Shown: one piece after another, positions 1-4,926 of the stretch
Layout: each line of letters begins with the position of its first letter
Position numbering within the stretch: the first letter of the stretch is position 1
NCBI GenBank assembly: GCA_003022505.1
Contig: PXTQ01000074.1
Coordinates: 1 to 5,356, forward strand
DNA: 5,356 bases
Origin: Bacteroidetes bacterium QS_8_64_10
GTDB taxonomy: Bacteria; Bacteroidota; Rhodothermia; Rhodothermales; Salinibacteraceae
Direction: 5' to 3'
The notes under the pieces: model-generated
Seen by the model: only the letters and a program-made list of their open reading frames with translations
Told to the model about the DNA's origin: nothing
Database searches by the model: none
Translations under genes and position numbers: made by a program

Positions 1-953
1 CGCTCGTCGGTGTTGTTGACCATCAGGCTCACGGAGCGCTTCATGCGGAGACGCCGCGAGGCCCCCGCCGCGATGAACTTGTCGATCACGCGCTCGACCA
101 GCGACTCGTTCATGCCGAGAGCGTCGATCACGCGGTTCGTAAAGCGCACGAGATCGTACTTCGCGTAGTTTTTGGCCTTGCTGCGCACGGCGCGCGGGTC
201 GCGGAGCATGTTCTTGCCCTTGCGCGCCATGAAGCGAATCGGGTTGCGCAACACCTCCGCCAGGTCGTGCTGCATGAGCAACGTTTCGTACTCGTTGACG
301 GTGAGGGCGGCGCTACTCTCGTCGGGTTGAAGCGACACGTCGATGCGGCCTTTGGCGATCTCGTAGCGCTCACACAGCTCGCGGAGGCGGTCGGAAAAGC
401 CCAGGCGCTCGTCCATCAGATTCACCGAATCGACGCGGTGCGACGACATCGGCACGGCGAGCGTTTCTTGGCCCACCAGCTTCTCGCGGTTGTAGCCCAC
501 GACGGTTGTTTTGCGCTCGCGCGTGGTCTCCTGGTAGACGCCGTCCAGGTCGATGAAGTAGACGGGCGTGTCGGGCTGATTGTCGTAGGTGACGCAGTTT
601 TCCAGCCCGGAGCCAATAAACGTAAGATGCGAGTCGGCGTTGAGCGGCTCGTTCTCGCGTTGTTCCTCGCTCAGCTCGGTGCGCAGGTGCAGCTTGTCGT
701 GCTCGTAGTCGGCGTCCGGCGGGAAGAGCGTGCGGAACGATGACATGTAGGCTTCCAGCGATTCGCGGCTGTGGCCGAGGCGCGAGCAGAGGCCCTGCTC
801 CAGATAGCCCGCCGTGGTGTGATACGAACAGTACAGCGCCTTCGCGTACGGCTCCAGCAGGTCGCCGTGCTTATCCAAAAGCCGCTCGTGCACGTCAATC
901 AGATCCAGCCGGTCACGCGGGGTCAGCTTGAGCGTCAACTCGACGGTATCCAT
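1..953 (-). CDS. YjbQ/UPF0047-like protein with long C-terminal extension (partial, 3' end outside window)
   Basis: An open frame runs from ATG at 953 to the left edge without a stop, giving 317 residues. Residues about 40-155 carry the YjbQ/UPF0047 signature in order: HTTAG (45-49), PPDADYEHD (78-86), NADSHL (105-110), a GSGLENC segment (114-120) and YFIDLDG (132-138). Histidines 45, 85 and 109 match the three conserved family histidines. YjbQ proteins are usually about 130-140 residues and some have weak thiamine-phosphate synthase activity; the physiological role is uncertain. Here there is an insertion between YEHD and NADSHL, the usual GTWQ stretch is not visible, and about 160 more residues follow. 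That extension is basic towards its end, with no signal peptide or membrane segment, and I do not recognise it. The ATG is chosen because the family fold begins soon after it. The coding frame is secure; the family call rests on motif order alone. Confidence 0.65.
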   Translation of the reverse strand, partial: MDTVELTLKLTPRDRLDLIDVHERLLDKHGDLLEPYAKALYCSYHTTAGYLEQGLCSRLGHSRESLEAYMSSFRTLFPPDADYEHDKLHLRTELSEEQRENEPLNADSHLTFIGSGLENCVTYDNQPDTPVYFIDLDGVYQETTRERKTTVVGYNREKLVGQETLAVPMSSHRVDSVNLMDERLGFSDRLRELCERYEIAKGRIDVSLQPDESSAALTVNEYETLLMQHDLAEVLRNPIRFMARKGKNMLRDPRAVRSKAKNYAKYDLVRFTNRVIDALGMNESLVERVIDKFIAAGASRRLRMKRSVSLMVNNTDE

Positions 954-1011
954 TGCGGGCGAACGCGGGCGGTGGCAAAGTGTTAGTGTAAGTGCTCGTA
1001 CAGAAGTTATC

Positions 1012-1033
1012 TGATGTCAGGCGGCTGACGTTA
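1012..1033. promoter_or_regulatory. Imperfect palindrome upstream of the YjbQ-like gene
   Basis: The arms GTCAG (1016-1020) and CTGAC (1025-1029) are perfect complements around a 4-base centre. Pairing extends outward to 9 bp if two G-T pairs are allowed. It lies about 60 bases upstream of the YjbQ-like start. It could be an operator or a leader hairpin; nothing else in the sequence identifies a regulator. I found no convincing promoter near it. Confidence 0.2.
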
Positions 1034-1052
1034 CGCGGTGTCATTTTGTTTT

Positions 1053-1088
1053 GAGAAAAGAAGGAAAGGACGAAAGGAGGAACGGAGG
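1053..1088. other. Homopurine-rich tract in the xseA / YjbQ-like gap
   Basis: On the plus strand this stretch is almost pure purine: 18 purines (1053-1070), one C, 11 purines (1072-1082), one C, then GGAGG. It lies in the 277-base gap between the two minus-strand genes, so a minus-strand transcript would be pyrimidine-rich here. No open frame in this gap looks like a gene, and xseB is not found in it. Confidence 0.4.
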
Positions 1089-1189
1089 CGCCAGACGGGT
1101 CCACCCAGGTTCGTCCTCTCATTCTCGCATCCACTCAAAAAGCACAGCGAGCCACAAAGGAAGGCGAGTTAAAAAGGCCGGTAAACTTT

Positions 1190-1220
1190 TGCACTGGCAC
1201 TTGCCGAATTTGTGCCTGCA
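1190..1220 (-). terminator. Possible hairpin downstream of xseA
   Basis: Ten bases after the xseA stop codon there is an inverted repeat. Arms TGCA (1190-1193) plus GGCAC (1196-1200) pair with GTGCC (1212-1216) plus TGCA (1217-1220), with a two-base bulge and an 11-base loop. On the minus strand it is followed by AAAGTTTAC rather than a U-run, so it is not a classic intrinsic terminator. It may only mark or protect the transcript end. Confidence 0.3.
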
Positions 1221-1230
1221 ACGGGTGAGG

Positions 1231-2460
1231 CTACGATTCGATCCGCGCGCGGCGCTCGCCGTCCCGAAAGCGCAGGCGCACGTCGTCCCCCGCTGCAAGC
1301 TGATCGGCGTCCGGCACGGCGGATCCGTCGCGTTCGACCTTGGCGTAGCCCTGATCGAGCGGGCGGCGCGGGTCCAGCAGGTGAAGGCGGCTCTCCGCGC
1401 TCGAAAGGCGCTCGCGCTGCCGAGCCATTTGCTGTCCTGCGGCGCGCTGGAGGCGCTTGCGAAGCGCATCGAGGCGGTCGCGGGCGTCGCTCGCCAGGGC
1501 AGCGGGCCGGCGGAAGCCGTAGGCGCTGCGCAGGTGGTCGAGGTGCTGCTGCGCGTCCAACACGCGGCGCTGGATCTGTTGATACAAGCGCTGTCGGTTT
1601 TCGCGGATGCGCGCAAGCAGGTCGCGGCGGGCGGGCACGACCAGCTCGGCGGCCATCGTGGGCGTGGCGGCGCGGCGGTCGCAGACGAAGTCGCTGATCG
1701 AGTAGTCCGTTTCGTGGCCTACGGCGCTCACGACCGGGATTTCGCAGTCGAAGAGAGCGCGCGCCACCGGCTCTTCGTTGAAGGCCCAGAGCGCCTCGAC
1801 GGAGCCGCCCCCGCGTCCCACGACGAGCACGTCCACGGGCGGATCGGCGGTGCGCTCGCCAAAAAACCGCACGGCCTCGGCGATCTGCTCGCCCGCGCCG
1901 TCGCCCTGCACGCTCACGGGGCGCAGCAGCAGGCGCGCGGCGGGAAAGCGGCGCTCGATGCCGGAGCAAATATCATGCAGCGCCGCGCCCGATCCCGACG
2001 TGACCACACCCACGACCTTCGGAAAGCGTGGCAGCGGCTTTTTGTGGTCGTCGTCGAAGAGACCCTCGCCGGACAGCTTGCGCTTCAGCCGCTCGAAGGC
2101 TTTTTGCAGTGCGCCCTCGCCGGCCACTTCCAGCGCCTCCACCTTGATCTGGAGGTCGCCGCGTTTTTCGTAGAGCGAGACCTCGCCCTCGGCGTGCAGC
2201 AGCATCCCGTCTTCGGGCGTAAACGCGAGCCGTTCGGCCTGCCAGCACCACATCACGCAGCTGATCTTTGCGTCGTCGTCCTGGAGCTTAAAATAGCAGT
2301 GCCCGGAGGCCGCGCGCGTGAAATCAACCAGCTCGCCCTCCACGCGCACATCGCCCACGCGGTCTTCAACGAGGTCGCGCAGCCGGCTCGTCAGGTCGCT
2401 TACCGAGAGCACCCCTGCGCCGCGCGATTCGTGAGTCGTTTCGGAGAAGAGCGTGGACAT
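1231..2460 (-). CDS. xseA: Exodeoxyribonuclease VII large subunit
   Basis: 409 residues, close to the usual 400-460. With XseB, XseA forms the cytosolic exonuclease that trims single-stranded DNA from both ends into oligonucleotides in DNA repair. Residues about 18-110 are the OB-fold DNA-binding domain (VSDLTSRLRDLVED, then GHCYFKLQD and YEKRGDLQI). The catalytic domain follows, with GLFDDDHKKPLPRFP (133-147), VGVVTSGSGAALHDI (150-164), GRGGGSVEALWAFNE (215-229) and VGHETDYSISDFVCDRRAATPTMAAE (247-272). An arginine/glutamine-rich helical coiled-coil stretch runs about 275-360. LDPRRPLDQGYAKV (362-375) is the conserved tail motif. I chose ATG 2460 because the OB domain starts just after it. 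An in-frame ATG at 2598 would add 46 residues translated across a repeat tract and a hairpin. No xseB lies within 250 bases on either side, so the small subunit must be elsewhere. Confidence 0.97.
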   Translation of the reverse strand: MSTLFSETTHESRGAGVLSVSDLTSRLRDLVEDRVGDVRVEGELVDFTRAASGHCYFKLQDDDAKISCVMWCWQAERLAFTPEDGMLLHAEGEVSLYEKRGDLQIKVEALEVAGEGALQKAFERLKRKLSGEGLFDDDHKKPLPRFPKVVGVVTSGSGAALHDICSGIERRFPAARLLLRPVSVQGDGAGEQIAEAVRFFGERTADPPVDVLVVGRGGGSVEALWAFNEEPVARALFDCEIPVVSAVGHETDYSISDFVCDRRAATPTMAAELVVPARRDLLARIRENRQRLYQQIQRRVLDAQQHLDHLRSAYGFRRPAALASDARDRLDALRKRLQRAAGQQMARQRERLSSAESRLHLLDPRRPLDQGYAKVERDGSAVPDADQLAAGDDVRLRFRDGERRARIES

Positions 2461-2488
2461 CGGAAGGCGAAATTGCGGAAAAGAGCGT

Positions 2489-2511
2489 GCTTTCGCAAGG
2501 TAAGCGAAAGC
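2489..2511. promoter_or_regulatory. Perfect 8-bp palindrome in the xseA leader
   Basis: GCTTTCGC (2489-2496) and GCGAAAGC (2504-2511) are exact reverse complements separated by 7 bases. The element sits 28 bases upstream of the xseA start and overlaps the candidate -7 element listed next. It could be a repressor operator (dyad spacing about 15 bases) or a leader hairpin. The sequence alone does not decide which. Confidence 0.4.
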
Positions 2512-2525
2512 GAGGAGGTGGGCAA
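2499..2525 (-). promoter_or_regulatory. Candidate Bacteroidota-type promoter for xseA
   Basis: On the minus strand TTG (2525-2523) is followed after 20 bases by TACCTT (2502-2497). The Bacteroidota housekeeping consensus is roughly TTG, 19 bases, TAnnTTTG; the -7 element here matches only in its first six positions. It would give a leader of about 30 bases, consistent with genes lacking a Shine-Dalgarno sequence. Confidence 0.25.
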
Positions 2526-2535
2526 GCCGTGCGGA

Positions 2536-2563
2536 AAGGTCGCAGGTCGAAGGTCGGAAGTCG
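2536..2563 (+). repeat. Heptamer tandem repeat, four units
   Basis: Four consecutive 7-base units read aaggtcg, caggtcg, aaggtcg, gaagtcg. The core GTCG recurs every seven bases. The tract lies in the gap upstream of xseA. A related tract of the same period and core lies at 4306-4333 in the opposite orientation, so this is a repeat family rather than a single accident. Confidence 0.7.
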
Positions 2564-2732
2564 CGCATTCCATACGCGGCTACAATTTTTTCTGCCATCC
2601 AGTGGGATTCGAACAGGTCCGAAGGAGCGACAGCCGACCGTGGCTGGGAGTGGAGGCGAAACCGTAACTTCCAGCGAAACCGACCGGCCCGGCGCGCTGA
2701 ACCTGCACCCGATCAGCCTGTAAGCCTGCCAC

Positions 2733-2772
2733 TAACCAACGCGACAACGCGCAAACACGCAAACGCGACAAT
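2733..2772 (+). repeat. Octamer tandem repeat running into the phosphatase start codon
   Basis: Five 8-base units read taaccaac, gcgacaac, gcgcaaac, acgcaaac, gcgacaat; the last contains the A and T of the phosphatase ATG. The 10-mer aacgcgacaa occurs twice, at 2738-2747 and 2762-2771. The leader is C/A-rich, has no Shine-Dalgarno sequence and is probably unstructured, which may help initiation. Related octamers occur at 4911-4926. Confidence 0.6.
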
Positions 2773-3277
2773 GCCGATCAAAATCATGTTCGTGTGCCTA
2801 GGCAACATCTGCCGCAGCCCGTTGGCCGAGGGCGTCTTCCGAGATGCGGTGCAGGAGCGCGGCCTGGCGGACCACTTCGAGATCGCGTCCTCCGGCACGG
2901 GCAACTACCACGTCGGCGAGCAGGCGGACCCTCGGATGCGACAGATGGCCCGCGAGCAAGATCTCTCGCTGCAGGACCACACGGCGCAGCAATTCGCGGC
3001 GTCCGATCTGCCGTATTACGATCACATCTTCGTGATGGACAAAAGTAACTTGAGCGACGTGCTCCGGCTCGACGCCAGAGACGAGTACAACGGCAAGGTG
3101 CGGCTCTTCCGCGAGTTCGACCCCGATCCCGGCACGTTCCAGGTGCCCGATCCGTACGGCGGCGGCGCGGAGGGCTTTCGCAACGTGTACGACATCGTGG
3201 AGCGCACGTCGCACGAATTGCTGGATCGTCTTGTCGAAGAACACGATTTGCGAGCGGACGGAAGAGCGAGGGCGTGA
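2771..3277 (+). CDS. Low-molecular-weight protein tyrosine phosphatase
   Basis: 168 residues, close to the usual 150-165. The active-site loop C-x5-R-S is near the N-terminus: C9 LGNIC R15 S16, where C9 is the nucleophile and R15 binds phosphate. The general acid is D127 in VPDPYGG; the position after Tyr129 is Gly, as in many bacterial members, rather than a second Tyr. No signal peptide; cytosolic. Members dephosphorylate phosphotyrosine proteins such as capsule kinases. One human isoform (LMW-PTP-A) is a ribulosamine-5-phosphatase acting on protein-bound sugar phosphate. The next gene, 72 bases downstream, is a fructosamine-3-kinase homologue, so a role in protein deglycation is the better guess here (inference). 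No tyrosine kinase lies nearby. The first ATG is chosen over Met6 because Lys4-Ile5 belong to the first strand of the fold. The protein is strongly acidic, about 30 acidic to 19 basic residues. Confidence 0.96.
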   Translation: MPIKIMFVCLGNICRSPLAEGVFRDAVQERGLADHFEIASSGTGNYHVGEQADPRMRQMAREQDLSLQDHTAQQFAASDLPYYDHIFVMDKSNLSDVLRLDARDEYNGKVRLFREFDPDPGTFQVPDPYGGGAEGFRNVYDIVERTSHELLDRLVEEHDLRADGRARA

Positions 3278-3349
3278 AAAGGGTAAGCGGTTGCAGAAGA
3301 AGGCTCAATTGTCGTACGCGCTCTTTCTGTATCCAATTTGTTTTCGAGT

Positions 3350-4222
3350 ATGTTGCCGGATGATGTGCACGAAACGCTTGCTGATCGCGTTAACGGAACG
3401 ATTCAAGAGCACGAGCCGGTGGGCGGCGGGTGCATTGCTAACGCCGGTCGGCTCGTGACGAGCGAAGGCCCGTACTTTCTGAAATGGGCGGAGGAAGAAG
3501 CGGGGCAGACGTTCGAGGCGGAAGCGGCGGGCCTGCGCGCGCTTCGTGAGGCCGGCAGCGCGCTGGTCGTGCCGGAGGTGCTGGCGGCGCAAGACGCTGA
3601 CGGCGAACCGGGCTTTCTGCTTACGGAATGGATCGAAACGGGGCAGCAGCCGCGCGATTTCTGGCAAGAGTTTGGCGAAGAGCTGGCTGCCCTTCATCGC
3701 CCGGAGGAGGAGCGCCCGTACGGCTTCGAGCAGGATAACTTCATTGGCGAGCTGCCGCAGCGCAACGACGACCACGAGCGCTGGCCGGTTTTCTTTCGCA
3801 AGGAACGGCTGCTCCCGCAGGCGGAGATGGCGCGCGAGCGCGGGCACTGGAACGCGGACTGGGACGACGCGCTCGACAAGGTGCTCGCCCGCCTCGACGA
3901 ACTATTGCCGGAGGAGCCGCCGGCCTCGACGCTACACGGCGACCTGTGGAGCGGTAACTTCATGATGGCGGCCAACGGCGAGCCGGCGCTCTTCGACCCG
4001 GCCACCTACTACGGTCACCGCGAGACGGACCTGGCGATGACGGAATTGTTCGGCGGCTTCCGCAAGTCGTTTTACGAGGCGTACCGCGCGGCCTGGTCGT
4101 TGGAGCCGGGCTACGAGGATCGCCGCGCCGTCTACAACCTCTATCACCTCATCAACCACCTGAACCACTTCGGAAGGAGCTACGCCGGGCGCGTGGAGCG
4201 CACCTTGCAGCGGTTTGCCTGA
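3350..4222 (+). CDS. Fructosamine-3-kinase family protein (ribulosamine/erythrulosamine kinase)
   Basis: 290 residues, the normal length for this family (E. coli YniA type). The fold is protein-kinase-like. Visible elements are GGGCIANA (25-32, ATP loop), FLK (43-45, Lys45), FEAEAAGLRAL (55-65, with the paired Glu), FLLTEWI hinge (89-95), the family motif DNFIGELPQRN (129-139) with WPVFFRKERLLPQ (145-157), the catalytic loop HGDLWSGN (196-203, Asp198) and LFDPATYYGHRETDLAMTELFGGF (214-237, metal-binding Asp216). YNLYHLINHLNHFG (262-275) closes the C-lobe. Family enzymes use ATP to phosphorylate O3 of ketoamines on protein lysines, which makes the adduct unstable. Bacterial members generally prefer ribulosamines and erythrulosamines. 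Probably co-transcribed with the phosphatase gene upstream. I chose ATG 3350; TTG 3338 would add four residues. No Shine-Dalgarno is seen before either start. Confidence 0.96.
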   Translation: MLPDDVHETLADRVNGTIQEHEPVGGGCIANAGRLVTSEGPYFLKWAEEEAGQTFEAEAAGLRALREAGSALVVPEVLAAQDADGEPGFLLTEWIETGQQPRDFWQEFGEELAALHRPEEERPYGFEQDNFIGELPQRNDDHERWPVFFRKERLLPQAEMARERGHWNADWDDALDKVLARLDELLPEEPPASTLHGDLWSGNFMMAANGEPALFDPATYYGHRETDLAMTELFGGFRKSFYEAYRAAWSLEPGYEDRRAVYNLYHLINHLNHFGRSYAGRVERTLQRFA

Positions 4223-4305
4223 AGGTCTGAACAATTAGCTGGCCGGGTTTGACATCGTAAAGTACAAGCTTGTCGAAGCGTGGGGGCGACTCGCAGTTTT
4301 CCCAT

Positions 4306-4333
4306 CTTTCGACGTGCGACTTTCGACTTTTCG
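4306..4333 (-). repeat. Heptamer repeat tract, opposite orientation to 2536-2563
   Basis: On the plus strand CGAC recurs at 4310, 4317 and 4324, a strict 7-base period. Read on the minus strand the units are aaagtcg, aaagtcg, cacgtcg, then aaag. This matches the aaggtcg/caggtcg units at 2536-2563 in length and core. It lies in the gap between the convergent kinase and cupin genes, and its left-hand neighbour is an exact 9-bp hairpin. Confidence 0.6.
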
Positions 4334-4359
4334 GCACGTCGTACTTGAAAGACGTGCCG
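4332..4359. terminator. Perfect 9-bp hairpin between convergent genes
   Basis: CGGCACGTC (4332-4340) and GACGTGCCG (4351-4359) are exact reverse complements around a 10-base loop. It lies 110 bases after the kinase stop and 20 bases after the cupin stop on the other strand. Neither orientation has a following T-run, so it is not a textbook intrinsic terminator. Its place between convergent genes suggests a shared transcript-end structure. The rest of this 156-base gap holds the heptamer tract and a 10-bp palindrome, ACAAGCTTGT (4264-4273). Confidence 0.5.
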
Positions 4360-4378
4360 GACGCGACCGGCGTACAGA

Positions 4379-4870
4379 TCAATCCATCACGAACGGATGA
4401 TCGCTCGTGCGCTCCTCGTAGCGGATCTCATCGACGGGTTCGGCGCGATTCTCGCCCGCGTAGAGACGGTTCGGGCAATTCACGATCAGGCCGGGCGCGT
4501 CGCCGGTGTTGCGGTAGCCGTGCACCACGCCCGGCGGGACGACGGCGCGGGTGGGCGTCTCCGCGCCTACGTCGTGCGTCTGCCGGTGCCCGTAGGTGGC
4601 GGAGTCCTCGCGGGCGTCCCACAGGTAGAGCCGGAACGCGCCGCTTGCGAACACGAACAGGTCGGTCTGCTCGCGGTGGGCGTGCGGGCCGCGCGCCACG
4701 CCCACCTCGGTGAGTGAGACGTAGCCCATCGCCGGGTGCAAGTCGTCGTCAAGCTCGTCGTGGCGGAAGACCTCCGCCAGCCAGCCGCGCTCGTCGGTGT
4801 GCACGTCCAGCTGCTTGATACGGCAGCCCTCGATGGGGCCGTCGGTCCAGTCGATTTTCGATTTTTCCAT
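4379..4870 (-). CDS. RmlC-like dTDP-sugar epimerase/isomerase family cupin
   Basis: 163 residues. A single cupin of the dTDP-4-dehydrorhamnose 3,5-epimerase superfamily: VHTDERGWLAEVFR (23-36), GVARGPHAHREQTD (57-70), LYLWDAREDSATYG (81-94) and VVPPGVVHGYRNTG (110-123). His63 sits where the catalytic base of RGLH-x-Q enzymes lies. Canonical RmlC is about 180 residues and also uses a Tyr about 12 residues after the HG motif and a C-terminal Asp. Here the Tyr position is Val130 or its neighbour, and the C-terminal LSxxD region is missing. GPHAH instead resembles the HAH motif of the FdtA-type 3,4-ketoisomerases. A short RmlC-like branch often found beside rfbB fits best. The substrate is probably a dTDP-4-keto-6-deoxyhexose, inferred from the neighbour 56 bases upstream; the exact reaction is unknown. 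A cytosolic step in surface-polysaccharide sugar supply is likely. Confidence 0.85.
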   Translation of the reverse strand: MEKSKIDWTDGPIEGCRIKQLDVHTDERGWLAEVFRHDELDDDLHPAMGYVSLTEVGVARGPHAHREQTDLFVFASGAFRLYLWDAREDSATYGHRQTHDVGAETPTRAVVPPGVVHGYRNTGDAPGLIVNCPNRLYAGENRAEPVDEIRYEERTSDHPFVMD

Positions 4871-4897
4871 CTCTTTGCGCTCTCAGCGTACTTTGCG
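4871..4897 (-). repeat. Nonamer tandem repeat abutting the RmlC-like start codon
   Basis: On the minus strand three 9-base units, cgcaaagta, cgctgagag and cgcaaagag, lead directly into the ATG at 4870. They fill the place where a ribosome binding site would be. The terminal AAAGAG touches the ATG, too close for normal Shine-Dalgarno spacing. Confidence 0.6.
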
Positions 4898-4902
4898 GTA
4901 AA

Positions 4903-4926
4903 AGAAAAACGCTCAAACGCGCCAAC
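4903..4926 (+). repeat. Octamer units related to 2733-2772
   Basis: On the plus strand agaaaaac, gctcaaac and gcgccaac follow each other and end directly beside the rfbB stop codon. The last two resemble gcgcaaac and acgcaaac upstream of the phosphatase gene. Here the orientation is opposite to the flanking genes. The match is short and degenerate. Confidence 0.4.

Larger units (their letters stand above)
2461..2770. other. Divergent intergenic region between xseA and the phosphatase gene
   Basis: These 310 bases separate the start of xseA (minus) from the start of the phosphatase gene (plus), so promoters for both units should lie here. It contains an 8-bp perfect palindrome, a heptamer repeat tract and an octamer tract, each listed separately. 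TACAAT at 2581-2586 on the plus strand resembles a -10 box but has no matching -35 and would leave a leader of nearly 190 bases. Between 2590 and 2730 I see only a weak 5-bp hairpin (CAGCC 2631-2635 with GGCTG 2642-2646) and no credible gene. Confidence 0.6.

Noticed and set aside
913..1134. 73-residue minus-strand frame, considered as xseB
   Set aside because: It has no XseB features (no helical acidic sequence or conserved LE-x-IV pattern), and overlaps the start of the YjbQ-like gene in another frame.
2536..2563. Heptamer tract considered as a CRISPR array
   Set aside because: The units are 7 bases with no spacers, and there are no cas genes in the window.
2461..2598. N-terminal extension of XseA from an ATG at 2598 (begins MAEKIV)
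   Set aside because: The extra 46 residues translate across the heptamer tract and the palindrome, and XseA proteins begin near the OB domain. ATG 2460 fits the family.
2604..2614. tRNA T-loop-like word on the minus strand (GTTCGAATCCC)
   Set aside because: Only the closing G-C of the T-stem pairs (ACCTG against CCCAC), and no matching acceptor, D or anticodon arms are found upstream. It could be chance or an old tRNA remnant, but not a functional tRNA or tmRNA.
1051..2667. 538-residue open frame on the plus strand opposite xseA
   Set aside because: It is antisense to a clearly homologous xseA and low in stop codons because of high GC. Its translation shows no recognisable motif and spans the repeat-rich gaps on both sides.
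2580..2771. 63-residue minus-strand frame in the xseA/phosphatase gap
   Set aside because: No motif, low-complexity composition, and it crosses the octamer tract. It also overlaps the leader of the phosphatase gene.
3300..3340. Promoter for the kinase gene (TTGTCG at 3309, TATCCA at 3330)
   Set aside because: The 15-base spacing and poor -10 match are weak, the leader would be only a few bases, and co-transcription with the phosphatase gene is simpler.
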